64,000 nt of DNA from Limnanthes douglasii subsp. nivea (lineage: Eukaryota > Streptophyta > Magnoliopsida > Brassicales > Limnanthaceae), in assembly GCA_036936605.1 (NCBI GenBank), contig JAUPFV010000001.1, forward strand, positions 313,922,809 to 313,986,808, read 5' to 3'. Below, piece by piece: positions 11,326-22,961 of the stretch (positions within the stretch are counted from its first letter, which is position 1; each line of letters starts with the position of its first letter). The notes below the pieces were generated by a model, which was given only the letters and a program-made list of their open reading frames with translations, searched no databases and was not told the origin of the DNA. Made by a program: the position numbers and the translations under genes.

Positions 11326-12480
11326 TTATTTATCACAACCATTTTCCCCTCGCCCTGAACCATGTACCAATATTTATCCACCACTTATTGCATTTATTTC
11401 ACTCCCTCGCCAAGCTTTGGTATAATCTTTGATCAACCCTTTCTAACTTTCTGCTATCGGAATATACCCTTCCTCAAAATGTAATTAGTCTTAATAGTTA
11501 CCATTGTATTTTCAAACTATAATATTTTTATTTAATTTAACATTTTTTGTTTATGATTTATTTTGCCAATAACATTACTAAATATAACAAGTACAAATTC
11601 ATCCTTCTAATATTCAATCATCTATGGTATTTATGGTTTTTTTAAAACTAATATAATTACAAGATTATTCGCGGATCATCTGAATTTATTTTTTCATTAT
11701 TGAGTTGAGACTCTTAGTTGGGAAAATTATGAATTTTCAAAAGGTGTGATATTTTTTTCGAAATTTTAAAAGAGTCTTGGAAATTAATAGTATGTAGATA
11801 TTAATCCATTATACATAATAACATCATTTATTTAATTCTCGCCCCCAATGAATAAACACTCAATAGGTTAAGTGTTTGGTAATAAAACTCGATTTCAATA
11901 TGCATATTGACCTAATTTGCGTCAATATAATATACTACTAAATTACCGTGAGTAGATCCAATTACTAATATTTATCAGATGACTATTTTTTTTTTAATAT
12001 ATTATATTTTATAATTTTCAAATACTTTAAATATACACGGGGAAGAAATTTCAGTTTTAAATATCATTATAATCTCTCACTTGGATTATCACATGTTAAT
12101 AGATAAACCAAAACGTCTTCTCATGTTAAATAAAAATCAACAAATGATTGAGAAAGTCGGGTCACATTATGCGTAATTTTTCTCACATTAATCAAATTGT
12201 AAACAACCATCTTAAACAATTTTTCACTTCTCATGTTATGTAATGTGAGAATCACAAGACTATGGAACCATTTAACATGTTCATTTTCATCTAATCTACC
12301 TTTAATTTATTGAATTGAGATTCTTGAACTCAATTTCAAAGTTTAAAAAATAAAGACACTAAATTACATTATATTATGGATACAAAAGTATGCGCATATA
12401 AATTGAATGATAATGAAGCCTGATATTAAATTGTAACTAAACAAAAGTCATAAAAAATAAGTTCCACTAAATCTAAATAT
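11326..12480. other. A+T-rich intergenic, possible 3' end of copia relic C
   Basis: No ORF or clear motif. By position the 3' LTR of copia relic C should lie here, but its partner is not recognisable, so I cannot delimit it. Confidence 0.4.
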
Positions 12481-12484
12481 TCTC

Positions 12485-12895
12485 CAAATTAAGGACATTA
12501 ATTTAAAATATATACTCAAACCTTTATTAACAATGCCTTATTAAATGAATATGCGACCATGAAGTTGGTTTTAATGTGCTCAATTCTAATTTGACCATTC
12601 TGAATTATTATTTTACCGACAAAAACTTAATTATTTGAACAGATGTTCTTGTTCGAGAACATGGCGGTTAAACTATTGTCAAAGTAGAAAATCAGTGATA
12701 TTTCAATTCCTTCGACTTTACGTAGTCATGCGACAAAGCTCTTTGATTATAATGCATAGTTTGATGATTCAAAAAATGCCATGTATGTTGTCGCCATGGT
12801 GAAAGATGTGACAAGAGTCTGTTTTCACTATTCAATGAAATTACACCTCCAACTTGATAAGGTTATGTTCGACAAATGGAACATTCTTCGTATTA
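12485..12895 (-). pseudogene. copia relic C, C-terminal half of RNase H (left of the nest)
   Basis: Minus-strand frames near 12610-12850 read KQTLVTSFTMA, AFFESSNYAL, FYFDNSLTAMFSNKN. Near 12490-12600 they read QNGQIRIEHIKTNFMVA. These are the copia RNase H blocks normally written KQxxVAxSTxEAE, CDNxxA and EHIxTxxMxAD. The N-terminal half of the same domain, with connection and RT, is found 15.8 kb away at 28705-28965 on the same strand. The gap between the halves is exactly filled by the nested Tat-type elements. Many stops are present and the copy is old. Confidence 0.8.
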
Positions 12896-12919
12896 AGACG
12901 AGTTAAGTTGAGTCAATCA

Positions 12920-13384
12920 TGGATTATAATCATAATTTTGACTAAGGTCGTATTTAAGATAATGAAGAGGGTCGTTTTCAAAGTTATGATGAGATTTATA
13001 TTCAAGCTGATAGCGAGGTTTTTAGGATTATGACGAGGATAAAATTTGGAGTTATGACTCGGGTCATATTCAAGATTATGACAAGGGTTAAATTTAGAGG
13101 AAAGGGAGGCACACACATATTTCCACATGTCATTCCATTAGAGGTTATCAAGAAATTTTGTTAGACACTTATAACAGAATAACACATGTAAAATAGTGAT
13201 TGGACAGACGTGTAATTTAATGAGTTGTAGAATATGATACGTAAATCTTATAAATAGTAGATAAAGTCTTTATTTGAGGATTGATCATATTATTCTAAAA
13301 AGAAGATTTCATATGATTTTAATTTTCTTTCTTAATTTTGAATCATCATTTTGGTTAAGTCTTTGAAGATACTTTCCTTTAACA
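12920..13384 (+). repeat. 5' LTR of outer Tat-type element
   Basis: Its right part (13100-13384) matches 28430-28684: CATATTTCCAC(A/G)TG, TTATAACAGAAT(A/G)ACACATGTAA, TTGAGGATT and CATCATTTTGG are shared. Its left part (12935-13095) is made of degenerate GATTATGACGAGG units that recur in the other LTR at 17950-18136. It ends TTTAACA before the PBS-like TTGCACCATCTGTGGGAA. The left limit is an estimate from the alignment with 17946. Confidence 0.7.
12935..13095 (+). repeat. tandem GATTATGACGAGG-type units in 5' LTR
   Basis: Five to six imperfect units of about 30 bp, each with a core like CAAGATTATGACAAGGGT or CAAAGTTATGATGAGATT. The open frame on the minus strand over 12913-13128 is only the repeat read backwards (repeated ITL/HNPK-like residues) and is not a gene. 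Confidence 0.75.
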
Positions 13385-13449
13385 AATTTGCACCATCTGT
13401 GGGAAATAATTCTTTCAAAGTTTGTTATTTAGTTTACCAATAGTGATGA

Positions 13450-15210
13450 CCCGATAATCAATAGAAAGAAGTTCTCCTAGAATTTGTGTTATTCAAGGTA
13501 GTCCGGTAGTAATTCCATGAATGAGGCTAAATTTGTGTGTTGATGAGGAAACTTTGATACCTATGAATAAATTTTTAGGCACGGTTGGTTTGGAGCGTAG
13601 AACTCTTAAGGTAACTATAGTAAATCGAAATCAGTCAACTAGTATAGTGCTCAAGATGTAAATCTCATAGGTCACGTTATACCTATAATTCCTTCTATTG
13701 TTAAAATTTTAGAAGCTCAGGTTGAAGAGATGAAATGAGAGTAGGTTAAGGTAAATCATTTACAAGTTGAACATGACCAAGAGGCGCAACCTAGATTTGA
13801 GAAATTTTCAGATGCATTACAACTGTTGGCAAAAAAATAACATCAAAGGGTAAAATAAAGAATCGAGGGAGTAAGAAAGGATCTAACATAAGTTTTATTG
13901 AAAAAATGAGAGAGAGAAATGTAACATTTAGGCATGAAGAAAATATGGAAGAAAGGCAGATGGAAAAGAATTAGGTTAAGAGACAAGAAAAATAAATTTG
14001 GACGTTCATACTTGTGAAAGTTAATCAAGTAGCATAGAATCTAAGAGAAGTAAAAATGGAAAAAGATAATGTTGTACAATGAAGAAATACCGAGAACGAC
14101 GGTCTATAAACCTTTGGAAGGAAAACTTCTAAGGAAGTTTAATATGTATTGCATGGAAACTTATGACAGGTCGTGTGATCTTGAGCATCATTTAAAACAA
14201 TTCAGATTTATGATAATAGAATATAATTTTGATGATATCTTGTTGTGTAGAGACTTTTCAATGAAATTTAAAGAAAATATGTTGGATTGGTTTAATTCTT
14301 ATTATAAGGGGATGATTCAAAATTTTGAAGGATTTTGGCATACTTTTAAAAATTATTTCATCGGCAATAGAGCATAAAAGAAAGATGGGGATTCTATAAT
14401 GAATTTTTATCAAATGAAGGGTAAAATATTAAAGAGTTATGTTCAGCGGTTTGTGCGTGAGAAGAATGCATTGGACCTTTGTGAATAATATATAGTTTTA
14501 ACTGCCTTAAAATAAGGTTTGATTCTAGATGGGAAATGAAATGAAGATCTTGTCAGGTTTCTGGTTCATACTATGGGGGCACTTTAGCGAGGGTATATCA
14601 ATTTATTAGGGTTGAAGAATCAAAAAGCTGAGTCGTTGGTCTTTCCAAAGTTTAAGATTCAAAAGTTGTGGTGATAGATACGAAAAATGTATAGGAGTTA
14701 AAACATAACAAGGTGGCTAAATTTCATATAAACAAACCAAGATTCTCTGATTATGATAAGCAAGCCCAAAGGTAGACATCGTTAACTGAAACTCTAGAAA
14801 CTATCTTTGACAAGATGAAAAAGAATTCAAATTTTAGACCACATGAATGTTAGGTCCAGATAATTGAAGGCCTAAGAGGTATTTTTGTGTTTATCATAAT
14901 AATCACGGGTCATCTGGCTAATGATTGTTTTTCATTTGAGGGATAAAGTGCAGAGGTTGATTAATAATAAAGAGTTGATTGGGTTTATTAAAAATAAATA
15001 GACATGCGAAGAGTGAGGGAAAAAATGATGAGCTGTATAAGGATATATAGGTAGAATATAATAGGGTTCATAAGAGAAAGTAATGGTTGGATACTATCTC
15101 AAGGGGTGACACTATATCAGGAAAAAGTTGTAGTTCTACGGAAAAGCCACAAAAAAGATTTAGACGTGTATCCAATTAATCAGTTATTATTCTATCACTA
15201 GAGGAAGTAG
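13450..15210 (+). pseudogene. gag of outer Tat-type element
   Basis: Gag coats the element RNA. The open part 14069-14377 carries the gag core (KFNMYCMETYDRSCDLEHH, then RDFSMKFKENMLDWF, which fits the canonical CRAFxxTLxGxAxxWF pattern). Near 14880-14940 a finger-like FCVYHNNHGSSG resembles the Tat gag knuckle C-x2-H-x4-GH, and its counterparts are seen in the inner (near 19970) and third (near 32640) elements. Many stops divide it. The N-terminal part before 14069 is hardly recognisable. Confidence 0.7.
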
Positions 15211-15219
15211 GTCATTGAT

Positions 15220-15564
15220 TTGTCTTTTACTAATGATGATTTGAACAGATTCGTCACTCCTCATGAGGATGCATTGATTATTAGTTTGGATATTTCAAAA
15301 TTTATGGTTACCTGTATTTTAATAGACAATTGTAGTGCGTCTAACATCATTTTCAAGTGTAGTGATGATAAGATGATTGGGGTGTTGTCATACAAGTCGA
15401 TCAATAGGCAGGTAGTGATTTATGAAGGTAAAACGTATAATTGTGTTGGAGAAGTTGAGCTTTCAGTGACTATTGTGTATGGTAGTACACAAAAAACCAT
15501 GAGCACTTTATTCATGATTAGTGATGTTCCAAGTCCTTATAATGCAATTATAGGCCGACTTTGA
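15220..15564 (+). pseudogene. protease of outer Tat-type element
   Basis: An open stretch of 114 codons. It opens FTNDDLNRFVTPHEDALIIS, matching the block that precedes protease in the inner element (FDEDDLRNIVRPHEDAVVIG). The catalytic Asp-Thr-Gly is degraded to Asp-Asn-Cys in ILIDNCSASNI. The end PSPYNAIIGR is the conserved protease/RT border of plant gypsy elements. Loss of the DTG triplet shows the enzyme cannot be active. Confidence 0.8.
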
Positions 15565-15949
15565 TTACATAAAATAGAAGCTATTACTTCCATATTTCGT
15601 TAATGTCTCAAGTATCAAGTTGAGAATTATGTTTAGATAGTTAGGGGAAGTCAAAGAGCAACAAGGGATAGTTATATAATCTCTTTACATCCTCTCAATT
15701 TGTCATCTTATCAATTAAAGGATCGTCAATAAGAAAAGACAGCTGATTGTGGAAAGGAGGTTGATGACCTTATGGAGGAAATGCAATGTGAAAATTGTTT
15801 GGATAAAATGAATGAAGTTAAGCTCTCAAGTGGACGAGTGGTTAAATTTTGAAGTCAATTGAGTCATGTTTCTTTAAGGATAAGTTGGTAAATTTTTAAA
15901 GGGGTAATGAGGATGTTTTTGCTTGAGTTTGGATGATGTTTCCGGGGTA

Positions 15950-17280
15950 AGTTTTTCGGTTATTTGTCATTGGTTAGCAATTAATTAGAGGATTGAAACC
16001 AATCTGTTCAAAGAGAAAGGTTTTTTCTCAAGAAAAGATGGAGGCTATTGTCAATGATGTGGAAACTTTGTTGAGGCTCAGCCATATTCGGGAATCGAAA
16101 TATCCAACGTGGGTATCCAATCTGGTTGTGGTTAAGAAAAAGAATGGCCAGTGACGGATGTGCAAGAATTTAATTTATCTTAATAAGGCATGTCCTAAAG
16201 ATGCATTTCCTTTTACTTGAATTAATCAGTTGGTTGATGTAGCTTATTAACACGATTTTTATCATTCATGGATGCATATTCATGGTACAATCAAATTCAA
16301 CTGCATCTGAATGACGAGGAGCATACAGATTTTCAAGCATATATTTGGTTTTATTATTATAAATTAATGTCATTTGGATTAAAAAAACACTAGATTGACA
16401 TATCAAAGGTTGTTCAATCAAATTTCTGAGAAGAGATTGGAAAATAATATGGAAACCTATATAGATGACATGATTGTTAAAAGTAATACCCGAGGATCGG
16501 CAAGTGAAGGTCTTGTGTGAAATTTTTCAGAATTTGAGAAATTTTAATCTTAAGTTGAATCCTTTAAAGTGTTCTTTTACGGTTAAAAGTGGGAAGTTCC
16601 TTGGGTATATTGTTAGCATAAATGAAATTGCAGATGATCTCGAGAAACTTAAGATATTATTAAACATGGAGCCTCTAAAAAACATTAAGGTAGTACAAAG
16701 GTTGACAAGACGTTTAACGGATTTGTCTCGGTTTATTTCAAAAGTATCATATAAGAGTCATGTTTTTTTTCAGATCCTTAAAGGAGCTAAGAAGTTTTAT
16801 TGAAAGAAAGACTGTGTTGAGGCATTTCAAGTTTTAAAAGAATATTTGGTTTCACCAGGATATCTTATCGTCTCTAGTGAAAGGTAGACCTTTGTACCTT
16901 TATCTTTCTGTGTCTAGTCATGCGGTGAGTTTTGTGTTGGTGAGGGAAGTGGATAACATGCAAAGACCAGCTATTATGTGAGTAAAAGTTTAATTCATGC
17001 TGAAAAAAGATATTTTAGTTTGAACATCTTGGTTTCAAGTTTGGTTGTATATGCACGAAAAATAAGGCCTTATTCTCACAGTTATAATATCATTGTGCGG
17101 ACATATTTTCCTTTGAGAAGTGTGTTCTAAAAATCATATGTCTCGAGAAGACTCATGAGGTGGTCAGTTGAGTTGAGAGAATATGAGATTGTGAATGAGC
17201 CTCGTACTGCGATTAAAGCTCAGACAGTAGTAGATTTTATAAGTCAGTTTGCTGATGAAAAGTTGATTGATGGCGAGGGT
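15950..17280 (+). pseudogene. reverse transcriptase and first RNase H of outer Tat-type element
   Basis: RT blocks in order: ETLLRLSHIRESKYPTWVSN and VVVKKKNGQ (16060-16150), LNKACPKDAFP (16185-16215), then YQRLFNQ and the catalytic YIDDMIVK box near 16455-16480. The palm/thumb region follows in 16474-16803 (LNPLKCSFTVKSGKFLGYIVS, RLTDLSRFISK). RNase H follows near 16810-17280 (EAFQVLKEYL, PLYLYLSVSS, RPYSHSYNI). Stops and frame changes occur throughout, although the YIDD residues are intact. Confidence 0.85.
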
Positions 17281-17289
17281 GCGTAATCT

Positions 17290-17945
17290 CATACGATAGA
17301 GGATTTTGAGTGGATAGTTAAGGTGGATGGAGCTTCAAGTATTAGTTGAGGTGGAGCATGAACCATTTTGAAAATACCGTTTTGTAAACATATTAAGAAA
17401 TTGATAAGATTTGGGTTTGATGTTACTAGCAAGGTTTGAGTATGAGATTGTGTTTGGAGGTTTGAAGTTAGCTCATATTTTGATAGCAAAAATTATTCGG
17501 GTTAGCTCAAATTGAAAATTGGTTATAAGTCAAGCTAATGGTGTTTATGAGGTTAAAAAAGAAAATATAAAGGGATATTTGGAGGTTTTAAATGAGTGGA
17601 AAACGAAATTCGAAATGGTGGAATTTGAGGAGGTTCCTCATCTTGATAATTCTGGCGTTGGTTTACTAGCAAAGATATTTGTTAGTTATCGTTCACGAAA
17701 AATCATTTGTTAACGAAGGATATGAAAAAATGAGGTTTTGAAAGTTATTGTGGTTTATTATTGATGACAATAGTATTTTTGTTCTTAAGAGATCATGTAC
17801 CTCTAGAGGATAAATTTGAGCCTCGTGCCATAAGAATTTGCTCGGAAAATATACAATTCTTGATGATGTACTTTATAAAAAAAGTTCAACAAGGACCTTG
17901 TTATGCTGTTTGAATAGGGAAGAGGTATTGTTTATTTTACGAGAC
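17290..17945 (+). pseudogene. second RNase H and truncated integrase of outer element
   Basis: EWIVKVDGASSIS at 17305-17345 is the start of a second RNase H, the archaeal-like domain that Tat elements carry besides the usual one. 17519-17713 continues it (VISQANGVYEVKKENIKGYLE, then FEEVPHLDNSGVGLLAK, matching the canonical HIPRxxNxxADxLAxLA). After this comes only the integrase start, YTILDDVLYKKSSTRTLLCCL at about 17843-17910. The frame then runs into the LTR repeat at about 17946. The integrase zinc finger, catalytic core and C-terminal domain are all missing, so a deletion of roughly 1.2 kb is inferred. Confidence 0.75.
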
Positions 17946-18136
17946 TGGAATGAAGAAATTATTGATGAGGGTTATTTTCAGAGTTATAGTGAGGGTTGCA
18001 TTCAAGTTTTTGACGAGGGAAATTTTCAGGATTATAACAAGGTTTATTTTCACGATTATGACGAGGATAAAATCAAGAGTTATGATGAAAGAGTTATGAT
18101 GAAGATCGCATTCATGATTATGACGAAGGTTATATT
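17946..18136 (+). repeat. 3' LTR of outer element, first part, with tandem units
   Basis: About six units of roughly 30 bp with the core GATTATGACGAGG, aligned with 12935-13095 of the left LTR. The open frame 17838-18293 runs through it and gives repeated (Y/F)DEG(Y/N)FQ-like residues; this is repeat-derived, not a protein. The LTR is cut at 18136 and continues at 28408. Confidence 0.72.
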
Positions 18137-18505
18137 TGATGAGTTCGGATTATCCAGTCACAGATTATTGAGTTATCCGGACAAGGGCAATTCAGACATA
18201 AACGTACCATTGAACTATCCGGACAGGACAAAATTAAATAAACACCTAAATACATTTTTGACTAAGTTATGTGCTAATCAGCTTAATAGTTAATGGGTCC
18301 TTAAACGTGACCCGGTTTCATAACTTGACCCGTAAGCCCATGGGTCCGTAATTAAGGGTATAAATACCCCCAACAACTTTCATTAATGTGGGTAATGAAC
18401 ATCTAAGACAACCTGGCTGGTCAAATCTCTCACTACTTTATACCAAAATACTTAATATCCAAAACACTTTACTAAATTACCCTCAACCTAAAATAAACCA
18501 AACCA
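18137..18505 (+). repeat. 5' LTR of inner Tat-type element
   Basis: 369 bp, over 90% alike by eye to the 3' LTR. It contains a likely TATA box in GGGTATAAATACCCC at 18357-18371. In the 3' LTR the same place reads GGTATGTATACCC, so only the 5' copy keeps a good box. Confidence 0.93.
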
Positions 18506-18507
18506 AA

Positions 18508-18528
18508 TTGGCAACCACAGTGGGAGAA
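18508..18528 (+). other. primer binding site of inner element
   Basis: TTGGCAACCACAGTGGGAG follows the LTR after two bases. It is a mutated form of the TTGGCGCC-type PBS found at this place in plant Tat elements. The corresponding site of the outer element is TTGCACCATCTGTGGGAA. Confidence 0.65.
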
Positions 18529-18684
18529 GATTGTGCCTGAATGTTGCATTCAAAACAAATATAAAAGACATGTTCGGATGAATCCGAACAAGCAAGAAAC
18601 TCCACCACCTGTGGTGGAGAAATTTGGGGAAAATAATGAATATACCACCGAGGAGCGAGACAAGTTAAGAGCAGAAATAGAGTT

Positions 18685-20098
18685 GTGAGGGCCATTAAAA
18701 AATCAGAAATGGCTTTAAATGAGAAGTCAAAGACGTCAGCCATTCATCACACTGACAATCCTATGGAGAATGATCAATCGGCAAAGACTCATTTAAGTAC
18801 AAAAAAGACCCATGTCAGTTCTAAGACGACTCACCGGTCTAAACAGATGGAAAGTTCAGATTCTGAGTCCTCCAGCAGCTCTTCGAATAAGGCTGAGCTT
18901 GAAGAGTCTTTGTCATCAAGCAGTAATGAAGGGAGGTCCGGGAAGAAACAAAAACTAGTTAAAAATATTCACGAAAAAGAGATAGGTATGGGAGACTTAA
19001 GAGGCATTTGGGCAAAGGGTCATCTCACAGCCACAGTCCTAGGCATGTGGATCAGCTGCTGATCGATCCTTTTGCTTTTCACGATGAACCAGGTATATTT
19101 GCATCACCTAATAAAGATATAGTCTTCAGTCGTCGTGAAAACTGGAGACAATCACCATTGTCTGCCAAGATACTGTCCGGAAACCTACCCAAAAGGTCTG
19201 ACATATCCAAAATGGAGAAGTATGATGGGAGTAAAGATCCGGACAATTATCTGGAGCAATTCAAAAACTTCATGATGCATTTTGATGATGATGGCAAACT
19301 TCTATGTAGAGCATTTTACGGGAAGTACTCTTCAAATGGTACAACAGTTTACCCCAAGGATGTATCAGAAACTTTGATACATTCTGGGTTGCCTTCCGAA
19401 GGCAGTTTGTGGGAAGTAAATAGGTGAAGGGCAATGGAGATAGTATCATCCATTGTGCCCAAGAGCCAAATGAGTCCTTAAAAGACTATATAATTCGGTT
19501 CGTAAATACTAAGAATGGGTTAGCGGATTGCTTCGAACAGGTGGCAATTGCTTCCTTAAGGCAAGGGTTGAACCCTGGGAATCTCGCCGATTCAGTGACA
19601 AGAAAGAAGGCTATAACTTGGGGTGGCTTGTTAAATCAGGTGGGAAAGCAGATTAGCGTGGATGAAACTAAGAAAACCAGGGTGCACCGTCAGGTGAGGT
19701 CTGCCCTGGTAGTTCAAGACCACAATCAGTCTGGATACAAGGCTAAAAAGACCGCACAAGAGTCCAACAGGGCCAAACAGACTCAATCCAACCCAAATCC
19801 AGCTAAGAGCCGGCATTCAAGGAGTAAAAGAGGTCCTTGGGTTCAACCATAGTGGTTTGTAGAATTAAAAGTGAACGTGGTGACCATTTATGACAAGACC
19901 AAAGATGAGGTCCATTTCCGGAAACTAGCAGCTTTACAGTCTCCTAGAGAAAGTTGTAAAGCTTGTTTTTGCTACTATCATTATGATATTGGTCATAACA
20001 CCCAAGACTATATTTCTTTAAAGATGGAAGTACAGAATCTTATTGAAAGAGGCAAGGTGGGTGCTTATGTCAAAAAGAAAAAGTGGAAACAGGCCTGA
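18685..20098 (+). pseudogene. gag of inner Tat-type element
   Basis: Three overlapping frames. 18685-19062 is a charged, Ser-rich N-terminus (ESSDSESSSSSSNKAELEES). 19008-19427 holds the start of the gag core (LPKRSDISKMEKYDGSKDP, DNYLEQFKNFMMHF). 19424-19852 holds its second half (CAQEPNESLKDYIIRFVN, ASLRQGLNPGNLADSV). 19871-20098 ends with the finger-like CYYHYDIGHNTQDY, whose last Cys has become Tyr. Two frameshifts, near 19020 and 19425, and a stop near 19850 break it. The corresponding core of the third element reads RFKNYMMNFEDDDRLVCRM. Confidence 0.88.
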
Positions 20099-20921
20099 CA
20101 ATGCTCCTCGAACTGGCCCTACAAACAATGCAGGAACATCTTCTCCTGAGGGGGCAATGGTGATCCTTGAAAGATTTGATGTTGATTCGAAGTATCTGGA
20201 GCCTGATCCAACTCGGAATAAAGTGGGTTTTATAACAGAACAGGTCAAGACGGTGTCCGGACTCATTAGTTTCTTTGAGTCACTTACCATATTCGGATGG
20301 GACACCATGACAACACCTACTCCTTCATCTAGGAAGAGGCATTTTCATAGTCTAGCTACTCAATTGGAAAGAGGCATGTCTTCTTATTGGTCCCAAACCC
20401 TTTTTCTATTTATAGTCTTTGATGAGGACGATTTAAGAAACATTGTTCGGCCTCATGAGGATGCGGTGGTAATAGGAGCATCTATTGGGGGCAATGATAT
20501 CAAACGAATTTTGATAGACACGGGCAGTTCGGCAAACATTTGCTTTTTAAGTACTTACAAGAAGATGAAAAATCCAGTCGTTATTCAATGGCCAAACAGA
20601 ACCATTGCGGGCTTCACAGTGAGCTCTGCGGATGTAATTGGAGAGTTTGAGGAAGATGTGCTGTTGGGAAATGGGTCTTTTAAAAAGATGGTCAGAGTGT
20701 TATTTGTTGTGGTAGACTGCCCAACATGCTACAATGCAATCTTTTGGAGGTCTTGGATCTCCAGGATGCATGTTGTGGCCTCAACAGTCCACCAATGTTT
20801 GAAGTATGCGGTTCAAGGGAAAGTAGGAGTTGTCCGGAGTAGTCAAAAGATGGCAAGGTTGTGTTATACAACTGCACTCGCTCCTAAAACTTTGGGAGCA
20901 GTCCGCGTTAATGAAGATTAG
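20043..20921 (+). pseudogene. protease of inner Tat-type element
   Basis: 292 codons open. Residues 1-110 are the gag-protease spacer. From about residue 125 the block FDEDDLRNIVRPHEDAVVIG leads to the protease core with an intact catalytic triplet in RILIDTGSSANICF (near 20508-20545) and the border block CPTCYNAIFWRSW near 20715-20755. This is the best-preserved reading frame of the element. The usual border reads YNxIxGRxW; here Phe-Trp has replaced Ile-Gly, and the same YN(A/V)IFWRSW is seen in the third element near 33416-33442. Confidence 0.88.
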
Positions 20922-20989
20922 CAGTTATTGGGGCCTTCTAAGGGAGAGGGTGAAATTGATTACCCTAGAGAGGCCCCTGGTGTTTTAAT

Positions 20990-22060
20990 GTCGGTTGAAG
21001 AAGTTGAAACCCACTCTCTGGAAGAAGGTAGAAATGTTAAGATTGGCTCCAATATGGCGCCATAATTAAAGAAGAAATTATTGTTCTTTTTTGCAGATAA
21101 TCAGCATGTTTTTGCTAGGTGCAATGCTGATGTGACCGGTGTGCCTGCAAGTGTAATCTCGCATAAGCTGTCCATCCGAAGTGACGTTGCATCTATTGTG
21201 CAGAAAAGAAAGAGAAAGCTGATGTGATAGTCCAAGAATTCGATCGACTTACCAAGATGGGGCACATAAAGGAATTCAAGTATCCTTTATGGACCGCCGA
21301 TCCGGTGGTAGTCAAGAAAAAGAATGGAAAATGGTGCATGTGTATCGATTTTATTGACCTCAACAGAGCTTTCCTAAAGGATCTTTATCCAGTCCCCCGG
21401 ATAGATTAGTTGGTGGACTCAATATTTGGAAACAAGTTATTATCCTTCATGGATGCCTTCTCTGGGTACAACCAGATACAGGTGGATCTGAAGGACCAGG
21501 ATCACACTACCTTTGTTACAGACAGGGGTCTCCATTGCTACATGGTGATGCCTTTTGGGTTAAAGAATGTTGGGGCTACTTATCAGAGGTTAGTGAACAA
21601 AACATTTGCTAATCAGATCGGCAGGAACATGGAGGTGTACATCAATGATATGATGGTTAAAAGCTTAGAATAGGAGTTGTGCATAACTGACCTTCAAGAA
21701 GCTGTTTCCAATTTGACAAAGGTAAATTTAAAGTTGAATCCAGAAAAATGTGTCTTTGGGGTACATTCCGGAAATTTTTTGGGTTATGTAATAAATGAGA
21801 ATGGGATACAGCCCGATCCGGATCAGCTTGGCACCCTGTTATAAATGGATCCCCCTTGAAATATTAAAGAAATCTAGAGCCTAACACGAAGATTGGTTGC
21901 CTTGAATCGTTTTATTTCAAGGTCTTTGGATAAATGTGCTTCGTTTTTTCAGACCTTGAAGAGTGCTAAATATTTCAACTAGTCTCCACAATGCAGCCAA
22001 GCTTTTGATGAAATAAAAAAATATTTGTCTTCACCAAAAACCCTTTTCAATCCCATAAAA
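20990..22060 (+). pseudogene. reverse transcriptase of inner Tat-type element
   Basis: RT blocks in order: DVIVQEFDRLTKMGHIKEF (21220-21275), PVVVKKKNGKWCMCIDF, LNRAF, YPVPRID, then a stop at 21407-21409. FMDAFSGYNQI follows, then TFVTDRGLHCYMVMPFGLKN and GATYQRLVNK. The catalytic box reads YINDMMVK (21638-21661) instead of Y(V/I)DDM, so the first catalytic Asp is Asn (AAT at 21644-21646). A stop follows at 21671. The thumb (KLNPEKCVFGVHSGNFLGYV) ends near 22000. The fragment is dead in both sequence and catalysis. Confidence 0.9.
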
Positions 22061-22832
22061 GGTGAAACACTTTATGTATAATTGGTTGTGTCAGAATATG
22101 CTATAAGTACGGTGTTGGTAAGAGAAGTGGACAATTACCCTCGTTCGGTGTACTACATCAGCAAGAGCCTGATAGATACTGAGAAGAGGTACCCGAAGCT
22201 TGAAAAGTTGGCACTAGCTTTAGTGATTGCAGCAAGGAAAATAAGACCATATTTTCAATCTCATTCCATCATTGTCCGAATGTCTTTTCCATTAAATAAT
22301 GTTCTTTAGAAAGCAGATATATCAAGCAGGATGACCAAGTAGTCAGTAGAGTTGGGTGATTATGACATTGATTTCTCCCCACAAACTGCTATCAAGGCTC
22401 AATCTGTTGCTGATTTCCTATTAGTATTCCATCCGGATAGGAGTTCTAAACAAGTTTCAAAAGGGAAAACTAAAAAATAATGGGTAGTTCGTACTGATGG
22501 TGGATCAAGCACACCTTCATGTGTGGGGCTGGAAATTAACTAACCCCTCGTATGGTGATAAACTATACTAGGCTATATATTTTGGGTTCAGTACCTCTAA
22601 CAATGAGTCTGAGTATGAAGCAGCTAAATCTGGTCTTAGGTTGATGAGTGATTCTCAGCTTCTTATCCATCATGAATCTGAGGCCAAGAAGGAACAACTG
22701 ATCAAATACTTATTCATCCTTAAAGAGGTGGCAGCCAACTTCAAGAATGTTTTCTATGAGCATATTCCTAGATCAGAAACTACGCTGGCAGATTCCTTAG
22801 CAACCATAGCATACTCTGAGTCCTACCCTTAG
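22060..22832 (+). pseudogene. two RNase H regions of inner element
   Basis: 22082-22309 is the usual gypsy RNase H (RSVYYISKSLIDTEKRYPKL, EKLALALVIAARKIRPYFQS). From about 22486 a second, archaeal-like RNase H starts with WVVRTDGGSSTPS, and its end is in 22641-22832 (DSQLLIHHESEAKKEQLIKY, EHIPRSETTLADSLATIAYS). A chain of frame breaks separates the parts between 22520 and 22640. A pair of RNase H domains is a known mark of Tat-lineage elements. Confidence 0.85.
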
Positions 22833-22961
22833 ATTCATATACAAGAATGTACATTCATACAATCAAATCATAGCAAGGAAGAGGAGGAAATCTTAAGCAT
22901 ACAAGTAGTTCTATCTAAATTTTGGAACTTTCCCCTTCTTCAATATATCTCTGACGGGGTT

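Noticed and set aside
12913..13128. A minus-strand protein of 71 codons
   Set aside because: Its repeated residues come from the 30-bp tandem units in the LTR.
17838..18293. A plus-strand protein of 151 codons
   Set aside because: It fuses an integrase fragment, LTR tandem units and the start of the inner LTR by chance.
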